A DNA stretch of 58,246 nt from Anaerotalea alkaliphila (GTDB lineage Bacteria > Bacillota > Clostridia > Lachnospirales > Vallitaleaceae). Both the position numbers and the translations under genes were made by a program. Positions within the stretch are counted from its first letter, which is position 1. Each line of letters begins with the position of its first letter. The DNA is taken from contig NZ_JAAEEH010000019.1 in assembly GCF_010179735.1 (NCBI RefSeq), positions 1 through 58,246 on the forward strand. The letters are read 5' to 3'. Shown one piece after another: positions 1-8,625 of this stretch. Below the pieces are notes generated by a model. That model saw only the letters and a list, made by a program, of their open reading frames with translations. It was not told the DNA's origin and did not search any database.

Positions 1-400
1 TTGCCGCCAGATGCCGTTCCGCCATGGCCATGCCCACCCCGTTGGCGATGCCCTGGCCCAAGGGGCCGGTGGTGGTCTCCACCCCGTCCGTGTGGCCGTA
101 TTCCGGATGGCCGGGGGTCTTGCTTCCGTACTGGCGGAAGTTCTTCAGGTCCTCCATGGACAGGTCGTAGCCGTAGAGGTGCAGCAGGGAGTACAGCAGC
201 GCCGAGCCGTGGCCGGCGGAAAGGATGAACCGGTCCCGGTCCGGCCAGCGGCTGGCCGCCGGGTCGAAGTCCAGGTGCCTGGACCACAGGACCTGGGCCA
301 TGGGGGCCGCCCCCAGGGGCAGGCCGGGATGGCCCGAACAGGCCTTTTCCACCATTTGGGCGGACAGCAGCCGGATGCTTGCGATTACTTTCTGATTCAT
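1..400 (-). CDS. tkt: Transketolase, N-terminal part (cut by window edge)
   Basis: This is the first 133 residues of a full-length TktA-type transketolase, which moves two-carbon units between sugar phosphates using thiamine diphosphate. The visible part has the family hallmarks in order: SGHPG, a [13 protein letters not shown] segment, and the [24 protein letters not shown] block that helps bind the cofactor. The start follows an AAGGAGG ribosome binding site. The gene is last in a long minus-strand catabolic run. Its substrates, erythrose-4-phosphate and xylulose-5-phosphate, are the products expected from the upstream enzymes, so a dedicated copy here makes sense. The rest lies outside the window. 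Confidence 0.95.
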   Translation of the reverse strand, partial: MNQKVIASIRLLSAQMVEKACSGHPGLPLGAAPMAQVLWSRHLDFDPAASRWPDRDRFILSAGHGSALLYSLLHLYGYDLSMEDLKNFRQYGSKTPGHPEYGHTDGVETTTGPLGQGIANGVGMAMAERHLAA

Positions 401-426
401 GGGATTATTTCCTCCTTGATCTATGA

Positions 427-1074
427 TCATTTGTTTTTTTGGCCATAGGATTTGAATTTCTCCAAAACAATCTGCATTTCGTCATCCTCCAAGACGACCG
501 GATTCCCTGCAAGCTTTGCCTTGTAGTATATTTCAGCGCAAAACTCTGTTTCCTCCGCCGTGTCGAATGCGTACCGGATGTCGGGACCGCATGTCAGCAA
601 GCCGTGGTTCGCCAGAAGGACCCCATACCGGTCCCTCATTCCCTCCAAAGCCGCCTCTGCCAAAGCGGTCGTGCCGAACGTCTGGTATTCCGCACAGCGC
701 ACATTGGGACCTGCGAACCCGATCAGGTAATGGGTCGGTTCGATTCCCCAGCGCAGACAGGCCAGGATTGCGGAGTACTTGGAGTGGGTATGCACCACGG
801 CATTGACACCCGGCCTTTTCTCGTAAAATATCTTGTGCATCTCATATTCGCTGGAAGGCTTTCTCTTTCCATCCACCACCTTCCCTTCCAAGTCCATGAC
901 GACAATGTCCTCCGGGGTCGTTTCAAAATAATCCAGGCCGCTGGGGCTGATGGCCATCAGCTTCAGCTCCTCGTTGTAGATGCTGATGTTGCCTCCGGTA
1001 CCGGTTGTCAATCCGGTGGTGATGAGCTTCTGGCAGTATCGGACAATCTCTTCCCGCTCTTTCTGCATGATCAT
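427..1074 (-). CDS. Class II (zinc) aldolase, FucA/AraD family
   Basis: The 215-residue product belongs to the class II aldolase/epimerase family, which cleaves ketose phosphates or epimerises pentulose phosphates with a bound zinc. Visible motifs are GTGGNIS near residue 26, SPSG, an SSE segment with the likely catalytic glutamate, HTHS (zinc histidines) and a later NHG histidine. Length matches L-fuculose-phosphate aldolase. The gene lies 5 bases after an FGGY kinase, so a kinase-aldolase pair producing dihydroxyacetone phosphate plus an aldehyde is plausible. An epimerase or decarboxylase role cannot be excluded. The start is preceded by AGAGG. Confidence 0.85.
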   Translation of the reverse strand: MIMQKEREEIVRYCQKLITTGLTTGTGGNISIYNEELKLMAISPSGLDYFETTPEDIVVMDLEGKVVDGKRKPSSEYEMHKIFYEKRPGVNAVVHTHSKYSAILACLRWGIEPTHYLIGFAGPNVRCAEYQTFGTTALAEAALEGMRDRYGVLLANHGLLTCGPDIRYAFDTAEETEFCAEIYYKAKLAGNPVVLEDDEMQIVLEKFKSYGQKNK

Positions 1075-1079
1075 ATTTT

Positions 1080-2579
1080 CTACCTCTCGTTTCTATGCTG
1101 GCCTTTCCAGTCTCTCTTCCATGTGCTTGCCATCTGGTTCCTCAAATCCAAAAATCTCTCCAAAATAGCTTCGTATTCCCGATGGTTTCCTTCATCCGGG
1201 ATGAAGACGGATGCGCCCTCGTCTCTCCCCTCCAGATACCCTCTATTGGAAGCTTCTTCCAGTCCCAAGCCCAGCTGGAGCGTCCGGATGATTCCCTTGA
1301 TTCCAAGCTCTTCCTCGTTGGGACGTATGACTGGTTTTCCCATGCTGTCTGCGATGATTTGACACAGCAGCCGGCTGTTGGCTCCGCCTCCCGAGACACG
1401 GATGGAATCGTAAATGTCGGGAAAGGAACGGTAGCATTCACAGAGGGACATGGCTAATCCTTCGTATGCAGCCCTTCCCAGGTCATCCTTCGTGCTTGTC
1501 ACTGTCAGGCCCAAAAAACTTCCTGTGGCGAAGGGGTTCCTGAAGGGCGCCCTTTCCCCATATAGGTAGGGGTGGAAGACAACCCCTCCGCTGCCTACGG
1601 GAACATCCGAGAGCCTTTTCTCCAGCACATCGAATCCATCCCCGGGAAACAGCATGTCCTTGATCCAGTCGATGGCGGATGTCCCGTTCAGAGTAGGCAT
1701 CACGCTCATATATCGTTCTTCCGGTATGTGGCAGACCACCATATTGTTCCTGAAATCCAGATTCCCTTTTTCAAGTACGATTTCATTGCACAGCGTGGTG
1801 CCGATGATCGTGCAGGCATTCCCCGTCTCCGCAACTCCAAGGCCAAGAGCCACCGCTGCGACATCAATGGATCCGGCCACCACCGCAATCCCTTCCTCCA
1901 ACCCTGTTTCCATACCAGCCGCCTTCGTGGTCCTGCCGATCACAGTGGTGGAGGGCACCGGCTTGGGAAAGAGTTCCCCTTTGCCTTCCAATCCCATGGC
2001 ATCCAGGATTTCCGTCGCATAGGTCTTCTCGTAGGTGTCCAGCAGCGCTGTGGACGCATCGGAATGGTCCGTGCCGATGGCTCCTGTCAGTTTGTAGTTG
2101 ATCCAATCCTTGCAGTGCAGCAATGCCGCTATGGAATCATATTCCTTCCTCTTATGCTCTTTCATCCACCGGAGGAGGATATGCCAGGATCCCGCGTACA
2201 CCACATTGGCATTGTGGCGAACACAGATGTCGTCTATTTCCTCCCTGTTGTCCAACTGCAGGAACTTGCTCCTGGTGTCGTTCCACAGGATTGCATTCCC
2301 CACCGGCTTTCCCTGCCCGTCGATCGCCCATAATCCGTCTCCCTGACCTGTGACACCGATCCCTTCAACCTTTCCAGCCACCTGCGGATTCCTTTCCACC
2401 AGGATTTTGACGATTCTGCAGAAGGACCCCCAAAGGGCATCCATGTCGATTTCCGAAGCGCCTTCAAAGGGGTGGAGGGTTTTTACGGGCATGCTTTCCA
2501 TATCCAACTGTTTTCCCCCAAAATCCGTAAGAGCCGCCTTTATTTTGGAAGTTCCGACGTCAACCCCGAGCAGATACAT
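1080..2579 (-). CDS. FGGY-family carbohydrate kinase (first of three)
   Basis: The 499-residue protein is an ATP-dependent sugar or polyol kinase of the FGGY family. It begins with the phosphate-binding GVDVGTSKIKAAL motif, has a GVTGQGDGLW substrate-loop segment resembling L-xylulokinase and erythritol kinase, and carries the C-terminal GGGANSRLLCQIIAD ATP-binding segment. A strong AGGAGGTGA site precedes the start. It is co-directional with the kinase upstream and the aldolase downstream, with small gaps. The exact substrate is not readable from sequence alone; a ketopentose or tetritol is the best guess from context. Confidence 0.85.
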   Translation of the reverse strand: MYLLGVDVGTSKIKAALTDFGGKQLDMESMPVKTLHPFEGASEIDMDALWGSFCRIVKILVERNPQVAGKVEGIGVTGQGDGLWAIDGQGKPVGNAILWNDTRSKFLQLDNREEIDDICVRHNANVVYAGSWHILLRWMKEHKRKEYDSIAALLHCKDWINYKLTGAIGTDHSDASTALLDTYEKTYATEILDAMGLEGKGELFPKPVPSTTVIGRTTKAAGMETGLEEGIAVVAGSIDVAAVALGLGVAETGNACTIIGTTLCNEIVLEKGNLDFRNNMVVCHIPEERYMSVMPTLNGTSAIDWIKDMLFPGDGFDVLEKRLSDVPVGSGGVVFHPYLYGERAPFRNPFATGSFLGLTVTSTKDDLGRAAYEGLAMSLCECYRSFPDIYDSIRVSGGGANSRLLCQIIADSMGKPVIRPNEEELGIKGIIRTLQLGLGLEEASNRGYLEGRDEGASVFIPDEGNHREYEAILERFLDLRNQMASTWKRDWKGQHRNER

Positions 2580-2597
2580 GCAATCACCTCCTATCCC

Positions 2598-4121
2598 TCA
2601 TCCCATCTGCGACAGCTTGCGCATTTCATCCCGGGTGTTCATATAGATTGCCTTGTAGATGTCATAGAGCTTGTCATACCGGTCGTACAGGGATTCGTCC
2701 GGTGTATACACCGTCTTGAATTTGATGTTGTTTTTTAGCACGGAGGCGATGTCTCCGTACAATCCGATCCCCTGCCCCGCAAGCAGAGTATTCCCGAACG
2801 CTCCACTGGATGCTTTTTCAATTGTGATGACGGGTGTCTTGGTGATGGACGCCTTGATCTGCAGCCATAGGGGACTCTTGCTCCCTCCGCCCACAGCACG
2901 CAGGTTCTTGATTTCCACTCCCATCTTTGCGGCTTCCTCCATATTCTGTCGAAGCGCAAAGGCCGAGCCTTCCAGAATAGCTCTAACCATATCGTTTTTT
3001 GTGGTGTTGAAGTTCAATCCGAAGAACACGCCTCTGGCATTGGTATCCCAGATGGGTGCCCGTTCTCCCGCCATGTAGGGCAAAAACACCAGATTGTTTG
3101 CACCCGGATTGGCTTTCTGGGCCTGCAGGTTCAAGATGTCGAAGCATCCCAACCCCAGTTCCCTGGCGGCTTCCGTCTCCTGCTTGCCCAGCTGGTCCTT
3201 GAACCATTTCAAGGATGCGCCAGTGGAGCTGATCGGACCGAAAAGCAGGGTATTGTTCCCGACGGGATGGTGCATGGAGACGAGCGTCTCACTGCTTCTC
3301 CATCTGCCGGAACCGATCATCAAGACTGTCGAGGTGCCTGTCATGTCGACCGCTTCCCCTTCCCCCAGGACACCTGATTCCAGCGCCGACGAGGATGCAT
3401 CCACATTGCCTGCAACCACCGGAATCCCCTCGGAGAGCCCCATGGCCTGGGCCGCCTCTTTTCCCACCGTCCCGATGACTTCCGTCGAACCATAAACTTC
3501 GGGCAGTTTGTTTCCGGACAGTCCCAGCGCCTGCAGGATTGTCTGGGACCAGGTGCCCCGATGGATGTCATAGATGCCCGTAAGGCTGGCATGCACTTTG
3601 TCGATGGTGCATTTCCCCGTGAGCTTGTAGTTGATGTAGCCGTTCACTTGAAGGATTTTGTCCGTCACCGCATATTTTTCGTATTCCTTTTCCTTGAACC
3701 ACAGCATCTTTCCCAAGAGGAAATAGGGGTCGATTTTGTTCCCTGTAATGGCAAGGACTTCCTTCGTCCCCAGTTGTTCCCTGATTTTGGCGCATTGTCC
3801 TTCCGCTCTCCGGTCCATCCAAATCATGGCATTGCGCACAATCTTCCCTTCCCTGTCGATGGGGACCAATGCCGGTGCCTGGGAGCTGACGCAAATCCCG
3901 GCAATCCTGCGGGCGTCCACCTGGGTCTTCCCCAGGAGTTCTTTCACTGCCGCTGTTACGCCCGCCCACCATTGGATTGGATCCTGTTCCGCTCCTCCCG
4001 CAAAAGGAAAATTTGTCGGGTGTTCCGAGGAAGCCTCCGCAATGAACTTCAGGTCGCTGTCATAAACCGCTGCTTTCACATTCGTGGTACCGATATCGAT
4101 TCCCAAAAGCAATTCAGCCAT
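2598..4121 (-). CDS. FGGY-family carbohydrate kinase (xylulokinase/gluconokinase-like)
   Basis: The 507-residue protein has both FGGY-kinase halves: GIDIGTTNVKAAVYD at the N-terminus, a GNVDASSSALESG segment in the middle, and GGGSKSPLWLQIKA followed by GAFGNTLLAG in the C-terminal ATP domain. I chose the ATG at 4121 because GGAGGGAG sits just upstream of it, while an in-frame ATG seven codons earlier has no such site. It resembles xylulokinase or gluconokinase more than glycerol kinase. It lies between a 2-hydroxyacid dehydrogenase and another FGGY kinase in the same transcription unit. Substrate is unknown. Confidence 0.85.
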   Translation of the reverse strand: MAELLLGIDIGTTNVKAAVYDSDLKFIAEASSEHPTNFPFAGGAEQDPIQWWAGVTAAVKELLGKTQVDARRIAGICVSSQAPALVPIDREGKIVRNAMIWMDRRAEGQCAKIREQLGTKEVLAITGNKIDPYFLLGKMLWFKEKEYEKYAVTDKILQVNGYINYKLTGKCTIDKVHASLTGIYDIHRGTWSQTILQALGLSGNKLPEVYGSTEVIGTVGKEAAQAMGLSEGIPVVAGNVDASSSALESGVLGEGEAVDMTGTSTVLMIGSGRWRSSETLVSMHHPVGNNTLLFGPISSTGASLKWFKDQLGKQETEAARELGLGCFDILNLQAQKANPGANNLVFLPYMAGERAPIWDTNARGVFFGLNFNTTKNDMVRAILEGSAFALRQNMEEAAKMGVEIKNLRAVGGGSKSPLWLQIKASITKTPVITIEKASSGAFGNTLLAGQGIGLYGDIASVLKNNIKFKTVYTPDESLYDRYDKLYDIYKAIYMNTRDEMRKLSQMG

Positions 4122-4160
4122 ACGCTCTCTCCCTCCAAGCATCCCTATCGCCTGTTTCCG

Positions 4161-5201
4161 CTAAACCCTCAACACGGAGGGATTCAGGCAATTGTCGATT
4201 TTCTCGCCTTTGAAGAAATTTACGATGTCTTTCGACAACAGATCAAGCCCATAATGCACCGTATCCTTGGTGGCTCCTGCGATATGGGGGGTGAACGTCA
4301 CATTGGAGCACCGCATGATCGGACTGTCGAAGTCCACTGGCTCTTCTGCGTATACATCCAGTGCGGCGCAGGCGATTTCGCCGCTGTCGAGGGCATCCGC
4401 CAGATCCTTGTAGTTGACCAGTCCGCCTCTTGCCGTGTTGACGAAGAGGGCCGACTTCTTCATTTGTTTGAACACGGCCGCATTGAACATCTCCTTCGTT
4501 TCCTGGGTGAGCCTTGCATGCACGGACACGATGTCCGACCGTTCCAGCAGCTCTTCGAAACCGACGGGCTCCACGCCATACGCTTCCATTTGCCGGTCCG
4601 GAACAAAGGGGTCATAGGCGACGACCCGCATCCCGAAAGCCTTCAGGATTGTGCTCAACCGGTAGGCGATGTTCCCGAAACCGACCAAACCGATTGTCTT
4701 GTCCGTCAGTTCGAATTTGCATTGGTCATACAGATAATATTCCTTCCGCCAATCGCCCTGCACCATGTTCGCGTGGGCTCTTGCGATGTTTTTCAATTCC
4801 GCCAGAATGAGCCCTACGGTGAATTCCACAACCGCCACCGCATTTCTGCCCGGCGTGTTGATGACAGGGATTCCCCGTCTTGTGGCTGCATCCACGTTGA
4901 CATTCCGGGGCCCCCCCCTTACGACACCGATCAGTTTCAGGTTTTCCGCCGCCGCCAGAACCCTTTCACTGATCGGGGCCGCGTGAAGGACGACAGCATC
5001 GGCTTCTTTTATGGCGCTTATGATTACTTCTTCAGACCCTTCATATTCCGCAATTTCCTCATTTTTCGCAAAGGGCGTCATGGGCCAGTTTGACGTCATG
5101 CCGATGAATTCCACTTGTTCAAACCCTTTCAAGGCATCCGAAAGCTTTTGCTCCACAATCTCCTTCTTCAGGAAGTGGTCGCCCAAAACCAGTATCTTCA
5201 T
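4161..5201 (-). CDS. D-isomer-specific 2-hydroxyacid dehydrogenase
   Basis: The 346-residue protein is an NAD-dependent 2-hydroxyacid dehydrogenase of the phosphoglycerate dehydrogenase type. It has the GLVGFGNIAYRLS Rossmann nucleotide motif, the VNTARGGLVN segment with the catalytic arginine, a DVYAEEP segment and the PHIAGAT histidine. There is no ACT regulatory domain, so a serine-biosynthetic SerA role is unlikely. In this setting it may act on a sugar acid or a phosphorylated sugar acid. A clear AAAGGAG site precedes the ATG. The gene sits between two FGGY kinases. Confidence 0.85.
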   Translation of the reverse strand: MKILVLGDHFLKKEIVEQKLSDALKGFEQVEFIGMTSNWPMTPFAKNEEIAEYEGSEEVIISAIKEADAVVLHAAPISERVLAAAENLKLIGVVRGGPRNVNVDAATRRGIPVINTPGRNAVAVVEFTVGLILAELKNIARAHANMVQGDWRKEYYLYDQCKFELTDKTIGLVGFGNIAYRLSTILKAFGMRVVAYDPFVPDRQMEAYGVEPVGFEELLERSDIVSVHARLTQETKEMFNAAVFKQMKKSALFVNTARGGLVNYKDLADALDSGEIACAALDVYAEEPVDFDSPIMRCSNVTFTPHIAGATKDTVHYGLDLLSKDIVNFFKGEKIDNCLNPSVLRV

Positions 5202-5222
5202 TGCCTGCTCCTTTCCCCAACA

Positions 5223-6746
5223 TCACTCGGAAACACGGAACTTTTTCCACAACCCGTCCAATGCTTCCTCCGCTTCCCTGTAGAGCCGGTATTTCCTCCT
5301 GTAGGTCTCCACATTCTTCTGGATCGGCTCCACCCGGTCCTTGATTTTCACGATCTTTTTTGCGGCATCCTGCAGGTCTTCATACACACCAGCAGCAACG
5401 CCGGCAGCCATGGCGGCGCCCAAAGCCCCCAGCTCTTTCGTATCGATGGTCTCGATGGGCAGGTCCAGCACATCCGCAAAAATCTGCACCCAGACCGCCG
5501 AATTGGCGGCCCCACCTGCCAACCTGACCGTCCGCAGGTTTGGATTGTTCTTCAACAGTTTTTCGATATGCACCTTGTGGCAAAATACGATGCCTTCATA
5601 TACGGCTCTTGCAATCTGGGCCTTTGAATGATGGCTCTCCATTCCGATGAAACAGGCCTTGGCCAATGGGTTGTAATTCGATCCAAAGATGTAGGGCAGG
5701 AACAGGATGTCCTGTTCCTCCGGCGATACCCCTTCCACCATGCGGTTCATCGCTTCATAGATGCTGGCCCCTTCCTTCCGGGCCTGTTCCTTTTCCTTTT
5801 CCATGAATCTGCCGATGAACCATTCGTTGTTGGCAGCCGAGGTTGGGCTGCATTCCTCCACCAGGTAGTAGCCGGGCAGGCAGTACAGGGAGTTCATCAT
5901 GACCGTCTTGTTCAATACCGGTTCTTTCGAAATGTATTCGTTGATGCTCCATGTTCCTGCGATGACGCAGAGCTTGTCCTGGTCGGTGATATCCATCGCA
6001 ATGGCCGAGGCGTCGATGTCGAACATTCCCGCAGCCACCGGCGTCCCCGCCTTCAGACCCGTTTTTCCCGAGCTCTCTTCGGTGATATGGCCTGTGATTT
6101 CAGTGGAGTATTTCAGCGGCGGCAGCTTTCCGTAGATGTCACCAAGGCCGAACGCATCCAACAGCTCCCTGTCATATGCCGCCTCCTTGATATTGACGAG
6201 GTTCGAACCGGAAAAGTCCGTCATTTCCGCTGCCGCCTGCCCGGTCAACCTGAACCGGATGTAGTCCTTGACGCCAAAAATCCATTGGGTCTTTTCGATG
6301 ACCTGGGGCTCATTGTCCATCAGCCAGCGGACCAGCGAAACCGGTTGGGACGGTAGGATCCTTTGACAGGTCTTGGCGAATATCCGGTCGGCTGTTCCGT
6401 CCGCCTCCCATTTTTCCGGATACCTGTAGGCTCTGGTGTCCGTCGACACGATGCCGTTGTATGCGGGCCGGTTGTCTTTTCCCCAAAGATAGAGTCCTTT
6501 CCCATGCCCCGACAGGGAAAGGCCCAGTATCTCCTCCGCATCGATGCCCGCCGAAGCCACCGCTTCCCGGATGACTTCGCAGTTGACTTCCCAAAGCTGT
6601 TCCATGTCCCTCTCGGTTCTTCCACCACCCAATGCAAGCAATTCCGTCTGCTTGTTGGAGATTGCAATCGTATTGCCTTCCAGGTCGAAAATCACCGCCT
6701 TCGTGGTGGTTCCACCATTGTCCAAACCCATCAAATATTTTGCCAT
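5223..6746 (-). CDS. L-xylulokinase-like FGGY kinase
   Basis: The 507-residue protein matches the LyxK type of FGGY kinase closely as I remember the Escherichia coli protein. Shared features include LDNGGTTTKAVIFD, the GHGKGLYLW loop, the ASNxEWF-like segment (here SPTSAANNEWF) and FLPYIFGSN. LyxK converts L-xylulose to L-xylulose-5-phosphate. The partner enzymes UlaE-like and AraD-like lie in the neighbouring unit at 19538-21129 and would complete conversion to D-xylulose-5-phosphate. The start at 6746 is chosen because GGAGGCGG precedes it; an ATG five codons upstream lacks a site. A palindromic hairpin sits just upstream at 6786-6825. Confidence 0.8.
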   Translation of the reverse strand: MAKYLMGLDNGGTTTKAVIFDLEGNTIAISNKQTELLALGGGRTERDMEQLWEVNCEVIREAVASAGIDAEEILGLSLSGHGKGLYLWGKDNRPAYNGIVSTDTRAYRYPEKWEADGTADRIFAKTCQRILPSQPVSLVRWLMDNEPQVIEKTQWIFGVKDYIRFRLTGQAAAEMTDFSGSNLVNIKEAAYDRELLDAFGLGDIYGKLPPLKYSTEITGHITEESSGKTGLKAGTPVAAGMFDIDASAIAMDITDQDKLCVIAGTWSINEYISKEPVLNKTVMMNSLYCLPGYYLVEECSPTSAANNEWFIGRFMEKEKEQARKEGASIYEAMNRMVEGVSPEEQDILFLPYIFGSNYNPLAKACFIGMESHHSKAQIARAVYEGIVFCHKVHIEKLLKNNPNLRTVRLAGGAANSAVWVQIFADVLDLPIETIDTKELGALGAAMAAGVAAGVYEDLQDAAKKIVKIKDRVEPIQKNVETYRRKYRLYREAEEALDGLWKKFRVSE

Positions 6747-6785
6747 AGATACCGCCTCCAAATGAACATGCTTCCTGCTATAAGG

Positions 6786-6825
6786 AAGTGTATAGCAACG
6801 GCCTTGCGGCCATCACTATACACTT
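6786..6825. promoter_or_regulatory. Perfect inverted repeat between dehydrogenase and kinase genes
   Basis: Two 10-base arms, AAGTGTATAG and CTATACACTT, are perfect complements. Inside them lie a second pair of GGCC arms around a four-base loop. The element fills much of the 75-base gap between the alcohol dehydrogenase stop and the next kinase start. In minus-strand RNA it folds into a stem with an internal bulge, but no T-run follows, so it is not a normal terminator. It could be an RNA processing or stability element, or a DNA operator for an internal promoter. Confidence 0.6.
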
Positions 6826-6836
6826 GATTTTAACCA

Positions 6837-7913
6837 CTAGGGTTTCAATATGACCTTCAGCGAACCTTCCCCCTTGCCCGCCATTTCAAATGCTTCTGCC
6901 CACTTCTCCAGGGGATACTGATGGGTCACGACACCTTCTGTCGGCAACTTCCCGTTCCCGATCCATTCGATGACCGGTTCAAAGCAGTAGGGGCTCAAGT
7001 GGGCACCCAGGATGTCCAGTTCCTTTCTGTCGCCGATGATGCTCCAGTCGACGGTTGTAGCACTGTTGAAGACACTGAACTCTACAAATCTTCCCAGTTT
7101 CCGTATCATGGTGAGTCCTTGGATGACACTGGAGGGATGTCCGGTGGCCTCGATATATACATCACAGCCATATCCGTCGGTCATATCCTTCACCATCTGG
7201 ACGGCATCGTCCTTTCCTGGATTGATCACCACGTCTGCGCCAAACTTCTTGGCAAGTTCCAGCCGGTCATCCTTCATATCCAGTACGACCAGCGTCTTGG
7301 GATTCTTCAGCTTTGCCGCTCCCACCATTCCAAGACCCAGGGTTCCCGCTCCTGAAATGACCACGACGTCTTCATTCGAGATGCTGCCTCTGTCCACCGC
7401 ATGCTTGGAGCATCCATAGGGTTCGATCAGAATCGCCTTTTCAATCGGCAGGTCCTGGGGAACCTTGTAGACCAATGCCCCCTTGGGCAACCGCATGTAT
7501 TCTGCCATGCCGCCGTTCACGTTGTTTTGGAAACCGTAGATGTCATGTTTCTCACACATCCAATACTTGCCTGTCTTGCAGAATTTGCACTCCCAGCAGG
7601 GTACGATCTGGTCGGAGGCGACCCGGTCCCCCACTTCGAACCCCTTTACCTTTTCTCCGATTTCCACGATATGTCCGATGAATTCGTGCCCCGGAATCAT
7701 GGGCGACTTGATCCAAGCCGGTTGCCCTTCTCCACCCCAGAAGGATTCGGCACCATGCTCCGCCTTCACGTCTCCGGCACAGACGCCGCACGCCTCCACC
7801 TTGATGATGATTTCTCCTTCACCTGCTTTGGGCACGGGAATGTCCGTTTCAAAGCGGTAGTCTCCAGGTGCGTAGGCCATAAGGCCTTTCATGGTTGTAG
7901 GCAAGTTTGACAT
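6837..7913 (-). CDS. Zinc-dependent medium-chain alcohol/polyol dehydrogenase
   Basis: The 358-residue protein is a zinc MDR dehydrogenase. It has the CGVCAGD catalytic-zinc segment, the PGHEFIGHIVEIG motif, a structural-zinc CxxCxxCxxxxxxC cluster starting at PCWECKFC, and the GAGTLGLGMVGAAK Rossmann motif for NAD(P). It is longer in the N-terminal region and resembles erythritol/L-threitol dehydrogenases as I recall them. Such an enzyme would oxidise a polyol to a ketose, here probably a tetrulose that DhaK/DhaL could phosphorylate. The start follows AAGGAGG. Substrate is inferred from neighbours and not proven. Confidence 0.88.
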   Translation of the reverse strand: MSNLPTTMKGLMAYAPGDYRFETDIPVPKAGEGEIIIKVEACGVCAGDVKAEHGAESFWGGEGQPAWIKSPMIPGHEFIGHIVEIGEKVKGFEVGDRVASDQIVPCWECKFCKTGKYWMCEKHDIYGFQNNVNGGMAEYMRLPKGALVYKVPQDLPIEKAILIEPYGCSKHAVDRGSISNEDVVVISGAGTLGLGMVGAAKLKNPKTLVVLDMKDDRLELAKKFGADVVINPGKDDAVQMVKDMTDGYGCDVYIEATGHPSSVIQGLTMIRKLGRFVEFSVFNSATTVDWSIIGDRKELDILGAHLSPYCFEPVIEWIGNGKLPTEGVVTHQYPLEKWAEAFEMAGKGEGSLKVILKP

Positions 7914-7965
7914 CGATTTTTCCTCCTTGTATCGAATATGATTGTTTTGTTCTCAACCGGTACAC

Positions 7966-8598
7966 TTACACCATCTGGACCATGGAATCGGCCATGCTCT
8001 TGAGCATCAGCCAACAGGAGGTCGCTCCCGCGTCCAATACCCCCCGGGAGCGTTCGCCCAATCTGCTTGCCCTCCCGATTTTCGCCACCAGGTCAATGGT
8101 GGAGTCCTTTCCCCTCTCAGCGGCTGCGGACATCTTTTCCAAGGCGGTCGCAAAACCTTCGTCCATGGCGGCCTCGTATGCTTCCAGGGCGGGAATCAGG
8201 GTATCCATCAACGTCTTGTCCCCCACCTTCGCATTTCCGATCTCCTGGATTTCCTTAATGGCGGATGCAAGCATCTGACGGAATACTTCCTTGTCGATTT
8301 CCTCTTTTCCTTTCGATTGCTTGGCCATCTCGATGAACATGGTCCCGTACAACGGTCCCATAGAACCGCCGATTTCCGTCATCAGGACCATCGCCAAGGT
8401 TTTGAAGGCTTCCGTGAGGTTCATGTCCTTCCCTTCGATCCTCTCTTGGCAGATGCTGAATCCCTTGTTCATGTTGATTCCATGGTCACCGTCCCCGATT
8501 TCACCATCGATTTTGCTGAGGTAATCCCTGTTCTCCTGGATCACCTTGATCAGATTTTCCACAATCCTCTTTCCGTCTTGATTTTTGAAACTTTCCAT
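7966..8598 (-). CDS. dhaL: Dihydroxyacetone kinase-type subunit DhaL
   Basis: The 210-residue protein is the nucleotide-binding L subunit of the dihydroxyacetone kinase family. The key GEIGDGDHGINMNKG motif, which binds magnesium and nucleotide, is near residue 30, and GGSMGPLYGTMF follows. It lies directly downstream of dhaK. No DhaM phosphocarrier gene is present in the window, so either DhaM is elsewhere or the pair works directly with ATP, as some erythrulose kinases of this family do. GGAGGT precedes the ATG. Confidence 0.92.
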   Translation of the reverse strand: MESFKNQDGKRIVENLIKVIQENRDYLSKIDGEIGDGDHGINMNKGFSICQERIEGKDMNLTEAFKTLAMVLMTEIGGSMGPLYGTMFIEMAKQSKGKEEIDKEVFRQMLASAIKEIQEIGNAKVGDKTLMDTLIPALEAYEAAMDEGFATALEKMSAAAERGKDSTIDLVAKIGRASRLGERSRGVLDAGATSCWLMLKSMADSMVQMV

Positions 8599-8625
8599 TC
8601 AAATACCTCCAGAGCAAGTCTTCGT

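Noticed and set aside
1-448. Plus-strand open frames opposite the transketolase
   Set aside because: They are GC-rich shadow frames of the minus-strand gene, which has clear transketolase motifs and a ribosome binding site.
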